Positions 37,412-46,543 of a DNA stretch of 64,000 nucleotides are shown piece after piece (position 1 is the stretch's first letter; every line of letters begins with the position of its first letter). The DNA is from Hyphomicrobiales bacterium (GTDB lineage: Bacteria; Pseudomonadota; Alphaproteobacteria; Rhizobiales; Aestuariivirgaceae). Made by a program: the position numbers and the translations under genes. The notes under the pieces were generated by a model. That model worked only from the letters and a program-made list of their open reading frames with translations, was not told where the DNA came from and searched no databases. Location of the stretch: positions 1-64,000 of the forward strand of contig JACPNZ010000031.1 in NCBI GenBank assembly GCA_016185245.1, written 5' to 3'.

Positions 37412-38011
37412 ATGAGCGACAGCCTTCTCTATCACGACGGCAACTTCGCCCTGCAGGAAGAATTTGCGAGCCGGGCGGTGGCGGCGCGACTCGAGTCCCT
37501 GGCAAGGACGGCCTTCAGCCCAACGGACAAAGAGTTCATCGAGAGCGCCTTCTACTTCTTCCTCGCCACTGCCGATCGGGAAGGCCGCCCCGACTGTTCG
37601 TTCAAGGGTGGCGCGCCGGGCTTCGTGCGGGTGACGGCCCCCGACGAGCTTGCCTTTCCCGACTATGACGGCAATGGCATGTTCCGAAGCCTCGGCAACC
37701 TGACAGTCAATCCCGCCGTGGCCCTCATCTTCATCAACATGCACGGAAATCCGCGCCGGCTGCGCATTCTCGGTAATGCCCGGGTGAGCCGCAGCGATCC
37801 GCTGATTGCCGCAACCGTGGGCGCCCAGATGATGGTCAGGGTCACGGCCCGGGCGATCTTTCCCAACTGCCCGCGCAACATTCCGAAGATGCAGCTGGTC
37901 GAGGCGTCTCCCTTCATCCCAAAATGGGGCGAGGAACCGGTCGAGCCCGCCTGGAAAGACGCCGAAGAATACCGCGACGTGGTGCACCCGCGCCAGAAAA
38001 CGCCACGTTAG
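37412..38011 (+). CDS. Pyridoxamine 5'-phosphate oxidase family protein
   Basis: FMN-binding split-barrel protein of about 199 residues. FYFFLATADREGRPDCSFKGGAPGFVRV is the family's flavin-binding strand pair; FPDYDGNGMFRSLGNLTVNPAVALIFINMH and LRILGNARVS follow. It resembles general-stress or pyridoxamine-oxidase-like proteins rather than authentic PdxH, since the PdxH C-terminal motif is missing. Substrate unknown. GTG 37409 and ATG 37412 are adjacent; ATG is used. It is 50 bases from tRNA-Cys and converges with the small membrane protein gene. Confidence 0.85.
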   Translation: MSDSLLYHDGNFALQEEFASRAVAARLESLARTAFSPTDKEFIESAFYFFLATADREGRPDCSFKGGAPGFVRVTAPDELAFPDYDGNGMFRSLGNLTVNPAVALIFINMHGNPRRLRILGNARVSRSDPLIAATVGAQMMVRVTARAIFPNCPRNIPKMQLVEASPFIPKWGEEPVEPAWKDAEEYRDVVHPRQKTPR

Positions 38012-38015
38012 TCTT

Positions 38016-38303
38016 CTAGCCGTGCTTGCCGGCGCGCGGCGCGCCGAAGCCTATGCGACGGGCCAGCGACGGCCAATTGCGGTGCAGCCAGTAGCCAAGC
38101 CGGACGGTCGTGCGCCGTTGCAGCCGACGGGCCATCGGAAAGTCGACAGCGAGCACGGTTACGCCCAAGGGAATCATCCAGTAGCCAAGCACCGGCAGAA
38201 AGCCCAGGACACCGCCCACCAGCAGCAGACCGCCCAACCCGACGCGCAGCACCGGGTGTCCCGGCACGCTAATCTTCCAACCGGCAAAACTGATCTTCTG
38301 CAT
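38016..38303 (-). CDS. Small membrane protein of unknown function
   Basis: A 95-residue product with one or two hydrophobic helices, roughly residues 17-55 (RVGLGGLLLVGGVLGFLPVLGYWMIPLGVTVLAVD), and a basic end MARRLQRRTTVRLGYW. The GFLPVLGYWMIPLG motif and following D-x-P resemble small conserved alphaproteobacterial membrane proteins without an assigned role. ATG at 38303. It starts about 140 bases downstream of the P-type ATPase remnant on the same strand, and its end lies 4 bases from the end of the convergent gene. Confidence 0.72.
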   Translation of the reverse strand: MQKISFAGWKISVPGHPVLRVGLGGLLLVGGVLGFLPVLGYWMIPLGVTVLAVDFPMARRLQRRTTVRLGYWLHRNWPSLARRIGFGAPRAGKHG

Positions 38304-38443
38304 GGGCGCTCAGCTGTCTCCGCTGCCAATATAGCAAGCCCCGGCCAAAATATAAGGGCGCCAGAAAGGGCTTTGCCGCCGTCCACCCGCTCTGCCTCCC
38401 GGCGGCTTCAATAGCTGGCTCTCCAGCCACGTGCGGCCTCGTG

Positions 38444-39052
38444 CTAGCTGTTCTGGTCTGTTGAAATGACGCCTGTCGGACCGCCAGCTCGAAAATATCG
38501 CCAAACAACCTGCAGCAGAGCTGCCGCAACAATTACCACGATTCCGGTTTCAAGCAGCACGTTCCACGGCGGCACCGTGAGGGCGAAGAAAGTGCGTGCA
38601 AAAGGTATCAGGAGGACCAGAACGAATCCGATAGCCATGCCGGCAACCAGCAATCCCCGCCACGAGACGAGAGGCTTCGCCAGGACCATGAGAACACGCA
38701 ACCCGAGAAGCGAGAGAACAATCGTCGCAAGGGTCTGGTCCTGCTCGAGTGTGGTTGAAGTCTCCATCCGGGCAAGAAGGATGCTGACCGGCACGGCGGC
38801 TGCCAGAATGACACCGGCAGGCAGAGTGAAGCGCAAGAGCCTCGAAAGAAAACCAGGATGGTAGCGGCGGGTGTTTGGAGCAAACGAGAGGAAAAAGGCA
38901 GGCGTGCCAATCGTGAATGCATCAATTAATGTGAATTGTCTCGGCAGCAGCAGAAAAGACCACTGGGCAAGACTCAAGATCATCACCAGCACCATCGTAT
39001 AAACAGTCTTGGTCACGAAGAGGTTCGCGACGCGCTCCACATTGGCCGGCAC
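38444..39052 (-). pseudogene. C-terminal remnant of a P-type cation-transporting ATPase
   Basis: A 202-residue open frame matches only the last membrane part of P-type (HAD-IC) ATPases. It begins MPANVERVANLFVTKTVYTM, corresponding to the segment after the hinge (ANIERVANLF), then SFLLLPRQFTLIDAFTIGTPAFFLSFAPNTRRY and several helices to the end. The phosphorylation site DKTGT, nucleotide-binding domain and the first membrane helices are absent here and in the 170 bases upstream. The frame is intact, so it could still be made, but it cannot pump ions. It ends near tRNA-Asn, suggesting loss of the 5' part by rearrangement. GC content looks lower than in neighbours. Confidence 0.72.
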
Positions 39053-39225
39053 TCGACGGCCCTCTGCAACAATTCGCTAACCCGCAAGATTGACTTTCGG
39101 CACGCTGCCTGTCCTGCCTTGGCTTCACTCGCTTCCGGATTATTGCCAATGAATTGAAGGGGATTGGGGAACACGACAAAAGAGCTTTTCCGCCGTCCGG
39201 GGCTCTGCTATAGGGCGCGCGTCGT

Positions 39226-39301
39226 TCCCCGATAGCTCAGTTGGTAGAGCATTCGACTGTTAATCGAATGGTCCCTGGTTCGAGTCCAGGTCGGGGAGCC
39301 A
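39226..39301 (+). tRNA. tRNA-Asn (anticodon GTT)
   Basis: A 76-base cloverleaf. The acceptor TCCCCGA pairs with TCGGGGA, the D-arm carries AGCTCAGTTGGTAGAGC, the anticodon arm TTCGA-CTGTTAA-TCGAA gives GTT, and the T-arm contains GGTTCGAGTCC. CCA is encoded. It lies between the ATPase remnant and the transporter operon. Confidence 0.97.
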
Positions 39302-39434
39302 TTTCCTGGATGTCGCTTGGGACAACTTTGGCCTCCCGATTGTTCCCTCCAGCGGCGACCGTTTCCACAGGTATGTCAAACGCTTGGCGGAATACCAATG
39401 CACTCGCTCGGCGCCGCCCGGCAACCCCACGGGG

Positions 39435-39956
39435 ATGGAAGTGGCCAATTCGATGAGCCAGCAGGATTTGCCATACCGCCTAGCGGCGCTTGACCGGAAG
39501 CTTCGGATTGCTTCGACTCCCGGCGATGTTTGGCGGGCATTGCAAGACCTCAGCGCCGGGCTCGTCGGTTTCCGGCTCTTTACGATGATGACCGTCGACC
39601 TCGCCAACGATCTCGCGCGCCGTAGCTATACAAGTCATCCGGCCGAGTATCCGGTTTCGGGCACCAAACCCATGCAGCGCGACGCCTGGTTCGATATTGT
39701 GCATGGCCAGCAGCGGCCCTTTGTCGCAAACACCATCGCCGATATCGCCAAGGTGTTCCCCGATCATGAAACAATCCGCTCGCTGGATTGCGGTTCGGTG
39801 GTCAATCTTCCGGTGGTCGTGGGCGGACGCCTCGCCGCGACGATCAATTTGCTGCATGCCGAACACTATTATGGAGTCAATCGCATCGACTTGATCGTGC
39901 GATACCTGACCCAGCCGGCGCGGCGGGCCTTTGACGCGGCCGGTGCGCCGATATGA
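39435..39956 (+). CDS. GAF domain protein at the head of an ABC transporter operon
   Basis: Single GAF sensor domain, about 173 residues. The core reads LDRKLRIASTPGDVWRALQDLSAGLVGFRLFTMMTVD, then YPVSGTKPMQRDAWFDIVHGQQRPFVANTIADIAKVFPDHETIRSLDCGSVVNLPVVVGGRLAATINLLH, the usual barrel layout with the LPVVV..G strand. No effector domain is fused, so it would bind a small ligand and act on a partner. ATG at 39435 or 39453 are both possible. It ends 56 bases before the first permease, so it probably shares the transcript and may relate to the transported compound; this is inference. Confidence 0.8.
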   Translation: MEVANSMSQQDLPYRLAALDRKLRIASTPGDVWRALQDLSAGLVGFRLFTMMTVDLANDLARRSYTSHPAEYPVSGTKPMQRDAWFDIVHGQQRPFVANTIADIAKVFPDHETIRSLDCGSVVNLPVVVGGRLAATINLLHAEHYYGVNRIDLIVRYLTQPARRAFDAAGAPI

Positions 39957-40011
39957 TTTGGCCTCGGCACCGAACGATGTAAGTCTAGGAGCCATGGCGG
40001 GGGGCACAGAG

Positions 40012-41058
40012 ATGAAAGGATTAGCAGCCGGCCGGCCGGCATTCGCCGTTGTGCGGCGCTTTGCGGCATTTCTTGGATCGCTCCTACTGACCTTTCTCGG
40101 CCTCACCGCCGTGACCTTTGGCATCGGCCGCTTCATTCCCGTCGATCCCGTCCTGGCGGTGGTCGGCGACCATGCCACCCGCGCCGTCTACGACAAGACC
40201 TACCTCGCCATGGGTCTCGACCGGCCGGTCCCGGTCCAGTATCTCATCTATCTCCGCAAGCTCGTTTCGGGCGATTTCGGCCAATCGGTGATGACATCGC
40301 GCCCGGTACTGAGCGATCTCATGCAGTTCTTTCCGGCGACCTTCGAGTTGGCGACGATCGCCACCCTGATCGGCGTCATCATCGGCGTCCCTGCCGGAGT
40401 GACCGCCGGCGCCCTGAAGGGCCGCTGGCCGGATCACCTGGTTCGCATTGTCGGTCTTTTCGGCTACTCCATGCCGGTGTTCTGGCTGGGGCTCGTGGGC
40501 CTTTTCGTCTTCTATGGAAAGCTCGGCTGGGTGTCAGGCCCGGGGCGTCTTGACGTCGCCTACGACGATATCGTGACCAGCCGCACCGGCATCATCCTCG
40601 TCGACAGCCTGATCGAAGGCGAATGGGCGGTATTCAGGAACGCGATTGCTCACCTGATCCTGCCCGCTGGTATTCTCGGCTACTTTTCTCTGGCCTATAT
40701 CGCCCGGATGACCCGCAGCTTCATGATCGAACAGCTAAGTCAGGAATATGTGGTCGCCGCCCGCGTCAAGGGCCGTTCCTTCTGGGGCGCGGTGTGGCAC
40801 CATGCTTTCCCCAACATCATGGTTGCCCTGATCACCGTGATCGGACTGAGCTATGCCTCCTTGCTCGAAGGTGCCGTACTCACCGAAACCGTCTTCGCCT
40901 GGCCGGGGCTTGGGCTCTATATCACCCATTCGCTGTTTAACGCCGACATGAATGCCGTCCTCGGCGGCACCCTGATGGTTGGCGCCGTCTTCATCGGCGT
41001 CAATCTGCTGTGCGACCTTCTCTACAAGATCTTCGATCCACGGCTGCGTACTCAATGA
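40012..41058 (+). CDS. ABC transporter permease, DppB/OppB type
   Basis: First inner-membrane permease of a peptide/nickel/opine ABC importer, about 348 residues, six helices. The N-terminal helix (FLGSLLLTFLGLTAVTFGIGRFIP) is followed by the DxxxxxGLDRPVPVQYL segment common to DppB. The EAA loop that docks with the ATPase lies near QEYVVAARVKGRSFWGAVWHHAFPNIM. ATG at 40012 is used; an ATG at 39994 is also possible. It overlaps the next permease by four bases (ATGA). Confidence 0.9.
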   Translation: MKGLAAGRPAFAVVRRFAAFLGSLLLTFLGLTAVTFGIGRFIPVDPVLAVVGDHATRAVYDKTYLAMGLDRPVPVQYLIYLRKLVSGDFGQSVMTSRPVLSDLMQFFPATFELATIATLIGVIIGVPAGVTAGALKGRWPDHLVRIVGLFGYSMPVFWLGLVGLFVFYGKLGWVSGPGRLDVAYDDIVTSRTGIILVDSLIEGEWAVFRNAIAHLILPAGILGYFSLAYIARMTRSFMIEQLSQEYVVAARVKGRSFWGAVWHHAFPNIMVALITVIGLSYASLLEGAVLTETVFAWPGLGLYITHSLFNADMNAVLGGTLMVGAVFIGVNLLCDLLYKIFDPRLRTQ

Positions 41059-41957
41059 CCGGTTCGCTCCGCCAGTGGCTCGCCAGCGACCAGCCGGCCT
41101 CGCGGCGCCAGGCCGTGCTCGGCAATCTGGCGCGCGGTGCCAAGGCCATCATCACCAATCCGGCGGCTCTCACCGGCCTCTTGATCGTCATCGCGCTGCT
41201 GATCGTCGCCCTGTTCGCACCGTTGATCGCCGGCCGCATCTCGCCCATCGCCCAGGACCTTGCCGCCCGTCTGGCTCCGCCCAGTTCGGCCCATTGGTTC
41301 GGCACCGACGAACTGGGCCGCGACATCTACGCCCGCACCGTCCACGGCGCCCGCGTGACCCTCACCATCGTCATGCTGGTGGCCGTCTTCGTCGCTCCCA
41401 TCGGCCTCGCGGTCGGCACCGCAGCCGGCTACCTGGGCGGCTGGGTCGACGCCCTGCTCATGCGCATTACCGACATCTTTCTTGCCTTCCCGCGCCTGGT
41501 GCTGGCGCTGGCCTTCGCGGCCGCCCTCGGTCCAGGCATCGAGAACGCGGTGATCGCCATCTCGCTCACCGCCTGGCCACCCTATGCTCGCATCGCCAGG
41601 GCCGAAACCGTTACCATCGCCCGCAGCGATTTCATCGCAGCCGTGGTGTTGCAGGGCGCAGCCAGTGCACGAATCCTGTTCCGCCACATCGTGCCGCTCT
41701 GCCTGTCGTCGGTCATCGTGCGCCTCACTCTCGATATGGCCGGCATCATCCTGACCGCCGCCGGCCTGGGCTTCCTCGGCCTCGGGGCCCAGCCGCCGAC
41801 GGCCGAATGGGGTGCCATGGTCTCGTCGGGCCGCGATGTGATTCTCGACCAGTGGTGGGTTGCGACAATTCCCGGCCTTGCCATCTTTATCGTCAGTTTG
41901 GGCTTCAATCTCCTAGGGGACGGATTGCGCGATGTGCTCGATCCGAAGAACGCATGA
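41055..41957 (+). CDS. ABC transporter permease, DppC/OppC type
   Basis: Second permease of the same importer, about 300 residues. After a first helix (ALTGLLIVIALLIVALFAPLIAG) comes the characteristic HWFGTDELGRDIYARTVHGAR motif, then five helices. The EAA loop is RAETVTIARSDFIAAVVLQGAASARILFRHIVP. ATGA overlaps couple it to both neighbours. The N-terminal OppC extension is present. Confidence 0.93.
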   Translation: MTGSLRQWLASDQPASRRQAVLGNLARGAKAIITNPAALTGLLIVIALLIVALFAPLIAGRISPIAQDLAARLAPPSSAHWFGTDELGRDIYARTVHGARVTLTIVMLVAVFVAPIGLAVGTAAGYLGGWVDALLMRITDIFLAFPRLVLALAFAAALGPGIENAVIAISLTAWPPYARIARAETVTIARSDFIAAVVLQGAASARILFRHIVPLCLSSVIVRLTLDMAGIILTAAGLGFLGLGAQPPTAEWGAMVSSGRDVILDQWWVATIPGLAIFIVSLGFNLLGDGLRDVLDPKNA

Positions 41958-42793
41958 GCGAACCGCCACTCATCGAGGTCGAAGACCTTAACGTGTCCTT
42001 TCCCGGGCGCGGCGGGTTGACCCGCGCGGTGCGTGGCGCCAGCTTCTCGCTGGGACGCGAGCGCCTCGGCATCGTCGGCGAATCGGGATCGGGCAAGTCG
42101 ACGACCGGATGGGCCCTGCTCGGCCTCGTTCCGCGCCCCGGTATCGTGACCGCCAGGCGCATGTCGCTGTCGGGAACCGATCTACTCTCCTTGGGAGAGA
42201 GCGATTGGCAATCCCTGCGCGGCCGCCGCATGTCGATGGTGATGCAGGACCCGAAATACTCGCTCAATCCGGTTCTCCGGGTCGGCCGGCAGATTCAGGA
42301 AACCTATCGGCTGCATCACCGATCCTCTGCCGCCGAGGCCCGCCGCCACGCCCTCGCCATGCTGGAGGCCGTGAGAATTCGCGACGCCGATCAGGTCTTT
42401 CATCTCTACCCCCATCAATTGTCCGGCGGCATGGGGCAGCGGGTGATGATCGCCATGATGCTGATTGCCGAGCCCGACCTGCTGATTGCCGACGAGCCCA
42501 CCTCGGCGCTCGATGTCACCGTGCAGAACCAGGTCCTGCGCATCCTCGACGACCTGGTTACGGTGCGCGGCATGGGACTGATCTTCATCAGCCACAATCT
42601 CACCATCGTATCGAGCTTTTGCGATCGGGTACTGGTCATGTACGGCGGCAGGATCGTCGAGGAATGTAAGGCGGACGAGCTGGACCGGGCGAAGCACCCC
42701 TATACACGGGCGCTGATCCGGGCAGCCCCTTCGCTCGCTTCATACCAGCCGGAACTTTCGGTCGTCGTCCGCGATCCGGAATGGCTGGCATGA
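41954..42793 (+). CDS. ABC transporter ATP-binding protein, DppD/OppD type
   Basis: First ATPase of the importer, 279 residues. Walker A is GESGSGKST (residues 42-50), the Q-loop MVMQDPKYSLNP, the signature LSGGMGQRVMIAMML, Walker B LLIADEPTSALDVT and the switch His in SHNLTIVSS. The C-terminal HPYTRALIRAAPSL is the Opp-type extension. Signature Gln/Gly order (LSGGMGQ) is typical for OppD-like proteins. ATG overlaps the permease stop; a long frame upstream of this start, antisense-free but in the permease, has no homology and is not a fusion. Confidence 0.95.
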   Translation: MSEPPLIEVEDLNVSFPGRGGLTRAVRGASFSLGRERLGIVGESGSGKSTTGWALLGLVPRPGIVTARRMSLSGTDLLSLGESDWQSLRGRRMSMVMQDPKYSLNPVLRVGRQIQETYRLHHRSSAAEARRHALAMLEAVRIRDADQVFHLYPHQLSGGMGQRVMIAMMLIAEPDLLIADEPTSALDVTVQNQVLRILDDLVTVRGMGLIFISHNLTIVSSFCDRVLVMYGGRIVEECKADELDRAKHPYTRALIRAAPSLASYQPELSVVVRDPEWLA

Positions 42794-43653
42794 TCGAGGT
42801 CAGCAACCTGGCCGTGACCTTCCGCAATGGCGGACGGCCGGTCCACGCCGTGCGGGGGGTTTCCTTCAGCGTTGCCGAAGGCGAGACCTTCGGCATTGTC
42901 GGAGAATCGGGATCGGGTAAGTCGACGGTTCTGAAGGCGGTTGCCGGTCTGTGCGCAACCGCGGGCCCAAGCCTCACCATCAACGGTGCGGCAATGGGTG
43001 CCAAGCGGAGCAAGGCCGAACGCCGCCTGATGCAGTTCGTCTTCCAGGACCCCTACGGCTCGCTGCATCCGCGTCAGACCGTCGATGACATGCTGCGCGA
43101 ACCGCTGTTGATCCACGGCGTGACCGGAGTCGACGCCAAGGTGGCGGAAGCCCTGGCCGACGTCGGCCTGGAGCCCCAACACCGGTTCCGCTTTCCCCAC
43201 CAGCTCTCCGGCGGCCAGCGCCAGCGGATGGCGATCGCCCGGGCGCTGATCCTGCGGCCGCGCATCCTTCTCCTGGATGAGCCGACATCGGCACTCGATG
43301 TGTCGATTCAGGCGGAAATCCTCAATCTGCTGTCACGGCTGCGCCGCGGCTATCAGCTGACCAGCATTCTGGTCAGTCACGACCTTGCGGTGGTCGCCCA
43401 TCTGTGCAGCCGCATCGCCATCATGCAGCAGGGCCTCCTGGTCGAAATGCTCGATGTCGAGAGCCTGCGCCGTGGCCAGGCGAAGGAGGCCTACACGCTC
43501 GAACTGATCGCCGCCAGCCGCGGCTATGCGCGGGCGGGTCAAGTCACCGGGAGCTTGCTACCGGCCGGAAAAGGGTCTGATATGGCGGGCCTTGCCAGGG
43601 CGGTAGCCGTTGAGAGCCGGCCCGGGCCATCACAAGGTTCAGGGAGGGACTGA
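42790..43653 (+). CDS. ABC transporter ATP-binding protein, DppF/OppF type
   Basis: Second ATPase of the importer, about 287 residues. Walker A is GESGSGKST, the Q-loop FVFQDPYGSLHPRQT, the signature LSGGQRQRMAIARAL, Walker B LLLDEPTSALDVS and the switch SHDLAVVAHLC. The ATG at 42790 overlaps the DppD stop (ATGA); another ATG at 42781 adds three residues. The C-terminus is longer than usual and Gly/Pro-rich. Its stop codon shares one base with the start codon of the binding-protein gene. Confidence 0.95.
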   Translation: MIEVSNLAVTFRNGGRPVHAVRGVSFSVAEGETFGIVGESGSGKSTVLKAVAGLCATAGPSLTINGAAMGAKRSKAERRLMQFVFQDPYGSLHPRQTVDDMLREPLLIHGVTGVDAKVAEALADVGLEPQHRFRFPHQLSGGQRQRMAIARALILRPRILLLDEPTSALDVSIQAEILNLLSRLRRGYQLTSILVSHDLAVVAHLCSRIAIMQQGLLVEMLDVESLRRGQAKEAYTLELIAASRGYARAGQVTGSLLPAGKGSDMAGLARAVAVESRPGPSQGSGRD

Positions 43654-45239
43654 TGCTAAAGTACTTGAAATATGCATTCTTTGCCGGGGTGCTGGTGGCG
43701 CTTGCGCCGGTGGCGACGGCGGAAACGCCCACCGATACCCTGGTGATCGCCAAGAATATCGACGACATCATCACGCTCGATCCGGCCGAAGCCTACGAGC
43801 TCACCGGCATCGAGGTGGTCACCAACATGTATGACCGCATCATGCGGTTCGAGCCCACCGACATCAATAAGCTGGTCCCCGGCGTGGCCGAGAGCTACGC
43901 GGCGAGCGACGACGGCAAGACCATCACCTTCAAGATTCGCAAAGGCATGACCTTCGCGTCGGGCAATCCGGTGACCGCGGCGGATGCCGCCTATTCGCTG
44001 CAGCGCGTGGTGAAACTCGACAAGACCCCGGCCTTTCTCATCACCCAGCTTGGCTGGAGCAAGGACAATGTCGACCAGATGGTGACGGCTCCCGATGCCG
44101 ACACCCTGAAGATCACCATCACCGAGGATTTCTCGCCCTCGCTGGTGCTCAGCCTGATGTCGTCGGTGGTGGCTTCGGTCGTCGATATGCAGACGGTCAA
44201 GGCCCACGAGGTGGATGGCGACATGGGCTATGCCTGGCTCAAGAGCAATTCGGCCGGCTCCGGCGCCTATACGCTCAAGGCGTGGAAAGCCAATGACAGT
44301 GTGGTTCTGGAAGCCAACCCGAGCTATCGCGGCGGCCTGCCGGCGATGAAGCGGGTGGTCATCAAGCACGTGCCGGAACCGGCGGCCCAACGGCTGCAGA
44401 TCGAGAAGGGCGACATCGATATCGCCCGTGACCTCACCGGCGACCAGGTGGCCGGCATCGCCGGCAACAAGGACATCGTTGTCAACACCATTCCGCAGGC
44501 GACGCTGTACTATGTCGGCCTCAACTTGAAATTCAAGCCGTTCCAGGATGTCAGGGTGCGCCAGGCCATGCACTATCTCGTCGACTATGACGGCATGGTG
44601 AACTCGTTCCTGAAAGGCAGCATGAAGGTTCACCAGAGCTTCTGGCCCTCGGGTTTCTGGGCCTCGCTCGACGAAAACATGTACACCTTCGACCCGGCCA
44701 AGGCCAAGGCGCTGCTCGCCGAGGCGGGCTATCCGGACGGCTTCGCAGTCGAGCTCGATGCCCAGAATTCTTCGCCCGGCGCCAATATCGCCCAGTCGAT
44801 CCAGTCGACCATGGCGCAAGGCGGCATCAAGGTGACGATCATTCCGGCCGAGCAGAAGACCCTGCTCACCAAGTACCGGGCCCGCCAGCACCAGATGCTG
44901 CTGGTCTATTGGGGACCGGACTACATGGACCCGCACACCAACGCGGACTCCTTCGCCCGCAACCCCGACAACTCCGACAGCCCGAAGTCGAAGCCGCTGG
45001 CCTGGCGCAACAGCTGGGACATTCCGGAAATCACCAAGATGACCGATGCCGCGGTGCGCGAGCGCGACACGGCCAAGCGCGAGCAGATGTACAAGGACCT
45101 GCAGAAGAAGGTGATGGAGGAAGGCCCCTTCATCATCATGTTCCAGGACACCAAGCAGGTGGCCGAGCGGGCCAATGTCAAGAACTTCGTCATGGGTCCC
45201 AGTGCCGACGTCGTCTACTTCAACCTGACGACCAAGTAG
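43653..45239 (+). CDS. ABC transporter substrate-binding protein, family 5
   Basis: Periplasmic solute-binding protein of the DppA/OppA family, 528 residues. A Sec signal (KYAFFAGVLVALAPVATA, about 6-23) precedes the mature protein. Family motifs include DTLVIAKNIDDIITLDPAEAYE, GKTITFKIRKGMTFASGNPVTAADAAYSLQRV, and AGSGAYTLKAWKANDSVVLEANPSYRGG. It lacks a lipobox cysteine. Substrate cannot be read; a dipeptide or modified amino acid is likely because an M24 peptidase follows. Start ATG overlaps the stop of the ATPase gene; AGGGA upstream serves as ribosome-binding site. Confidence 0.95.
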   Translation: MLKYLKYAFFAGVLVALAPVATAETPTDTLVIAKNIDDIITLDPAEAYELTGIEVVTNMYDRIMRFEPTDINKLVPGVAESYAASDDGKTITFKIRKGMTFASGNPVTAADAAYSLQRVVKLDKTPAFLITQLGWSKDNVDQMVTAPDADTLKITITEDFSPSLVLSLMSSVVASVVDMQTVKAHEVDGDMGYAWLKSNSAGSGAYTLKAWKANDSVVLEANPSYRGGLPAMKRVVIKHVPEPAAQRLQIEKGDIDIARDLTGDQVAGIAGNKDIVVNTIPQATLYYVGLNLKFKPFQDVRVRQAMHYLVDYDGMVNSFLKGSMKVHQSFWPSGFWASLDENMYTFDPAKAKALLAEAGYPDGFAVELDAQNSSPGANIAQSIQSTMAQGGIKVTIIPAEQKTLLTKYRARQHQMLLVYWGPDYMDPHTNADSFARNPDNSDSPKSKPLAWRNSWDIPEITKMTDAAVRERDTAKREQMYKDLQKKVMEEGPFIIMFQDTKQVAERANVKNFVMGPSADVVYFNLTTK

Positions 45240-45244
45240 GCCGG

Positions 45245-46507
45245 TTGGTTTCCGGCTTTCTCGACCGGCATCGTGCCGAACGGCTGATGGCGGAACAAGG
45301 GCTCGATGCCCTTGTTCTGGCCCAGCCCGAGACCCTTACCTATGCCACCGGCGCATTTCCGGGAGTTGCAAGTTTCTGGCGCCGCGCCGGTGCCGCTTTT
45401 CTGATCGTCCCCGGCGACGCGAATGTGGCGATGTCCGCCATCGTCGGGGATTTGCAAGCGGAGAGCTTCAAGGCCCAGTCGCAACTCGCTGACGTGCGCA
45501 GCCATCGCATCTGGGTGGAGACGGGTGATTACGACCCCACCCTTGCTGCCCCGGGCGATGTGGCGGCCGCTCTTGTTGCAAGGGACATGGCGGCCGGAAA
45601 GCCGGTGCGCACACCGCGCCCCGCCCAATTCGATCTTACGGCATCGCTGGGACTGTTGCGCGATGTCTTGGCCGAGCGGGGCCTGTTGCGCTCCCGGGTG
45701 GGACTTGAACTGGGATTTGTCGCGGCCGGCGACTTTTCCGCCTTTGCCCGGACGATGCCCGACCCCACCTGGATCGATGCCACAGCCATTGTCGAACGCC
45801 TGCGGGCGATCAAGCATCCCGTCGAGATCGAACACCTGCGGACCGCCGCCGAGCTTTCCCAGGCGGCGGTAGGCGCGCTCGTCCGAGCGATTGTCCCGGG
45901 CATGGATGCGGCTCGCATGACGGCGATCTGGCGGGAAGCGGTTCTCGCCGAAGCGCTACGGCGTAATCTGTCGCCCCCTGATTCAAGCTGGGCTTACATT
46001 GCCGTTGGCGGTGACGGCTTTGCGGCCGGCGGACCGGCCCGCGGCGGCGACCTGATCAAGATCGATGTGGGCTGCATCATTGCGGGTTACAGTTCCGACG
46101 GGGCCCGCACCGCGGTGCTGGGCAAGGCCAGCCCCGCTACCCGAAAACTCTACGATGCCCTGGGTCGCGGCTTCGACGCGGGCCTTGCGGTATTGCGGCC
46201 CGGTACCGCCCTTCGCGATGTCCATCGCACCGTGCTGCACGCCATGTGGGACCAGGGCTTTACCACCTATGGCCGCGGCCACTTCGGCCACGGTGTCGGC
46301 GCCAGCGTCTGGAGCGAGGAGTGGCCCTTCATTTCGGCCGATGCCACCGCCCTGGCCGAGCCCGGCATGGTGCTTGCCTTCGAAGTGCCATATTACATCA
46401 AGGGGCTCGGCGGCTTCATCATCGAGGACCAGCTGCTGGTGACCGAGTCGGGAGTTGCAGCGATGGCTCCGTCACCGCGCGATCTGATCGAGATCGCCTG
46501 CCTTTGA
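45245..46507 (+). CDS. M24 family metallopeptidase (Xaa-Pro dipeptidase-like)
   Basis: Cytoplasmic di-metal peptidase or creatinase-like hydrolase, about 420 residues. The N-terminal domain starts FLDRHRAERLMAEQGLDALVLAQPE, and the C-terminal pita-bread domain has the metal ligands Asp in LIKIDVGCIIAGYSSDGAR (two Asp), His in RGHFGHGVGAS, Glu in VLAFEVPYY and Glu in IEDQLLV. A TTG start at 45245 is proposed because the homologous N-terminal helix begins before the first ATG (45287). It follows the binding protein by 5 bases, suggesting it splits the imported peptide or opine. Creatinase activity is an alternative. Confidence 0.9.
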   Translation: MVSGFLDRHRAERLMAEQGLDALVLAQPETLTYATGAFPGVASFWRRAGAAFLIVPGDANVAMSAIVGDLQAESFKAQSQLADVRSHRIWVETGDYDPTLAAPGDVAAALVARDMAAGKPVRTPRPAQFDLTASLGLLRDVLAERGLLRSRVGLELGFVAAGDFSAFARTMPDPTWIDATAIVERLRAIKHPVEIEHLRTAAELSQAAVGALVRAIVPGMDAARMTAIWREAVLAEALRRNLSPPDSSWAYIAVGGDGFAAGGPARGGDLIKIDVGCIIAGYSSDGARTAVLGKASPATRKLYDALGRGFDAGLAVLRPGTALRDVHRTVLHAMWDQGFTTYGRGHFGHGVGASVWSEEWPFISADATALAEPGMVLAFEVPYYIKGLGGFIIEDQLLVTESGVAAMAPSPRDLIEIACL

Positions 46508-46543
46508 GGCGGCGTCATTTTGCCGCCGTCCCGCAAGCCGGGA

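Noticed and set aside
40979-42793. A possible 604-residue fusion of an N-terminal extension with the first ABC ATPase
   Set aside because: The extra 325 residues are an out-of-frame reading of the DppC permease gene; the ATPase start at 41954 overlaps the permease stop in normal operon fashion.
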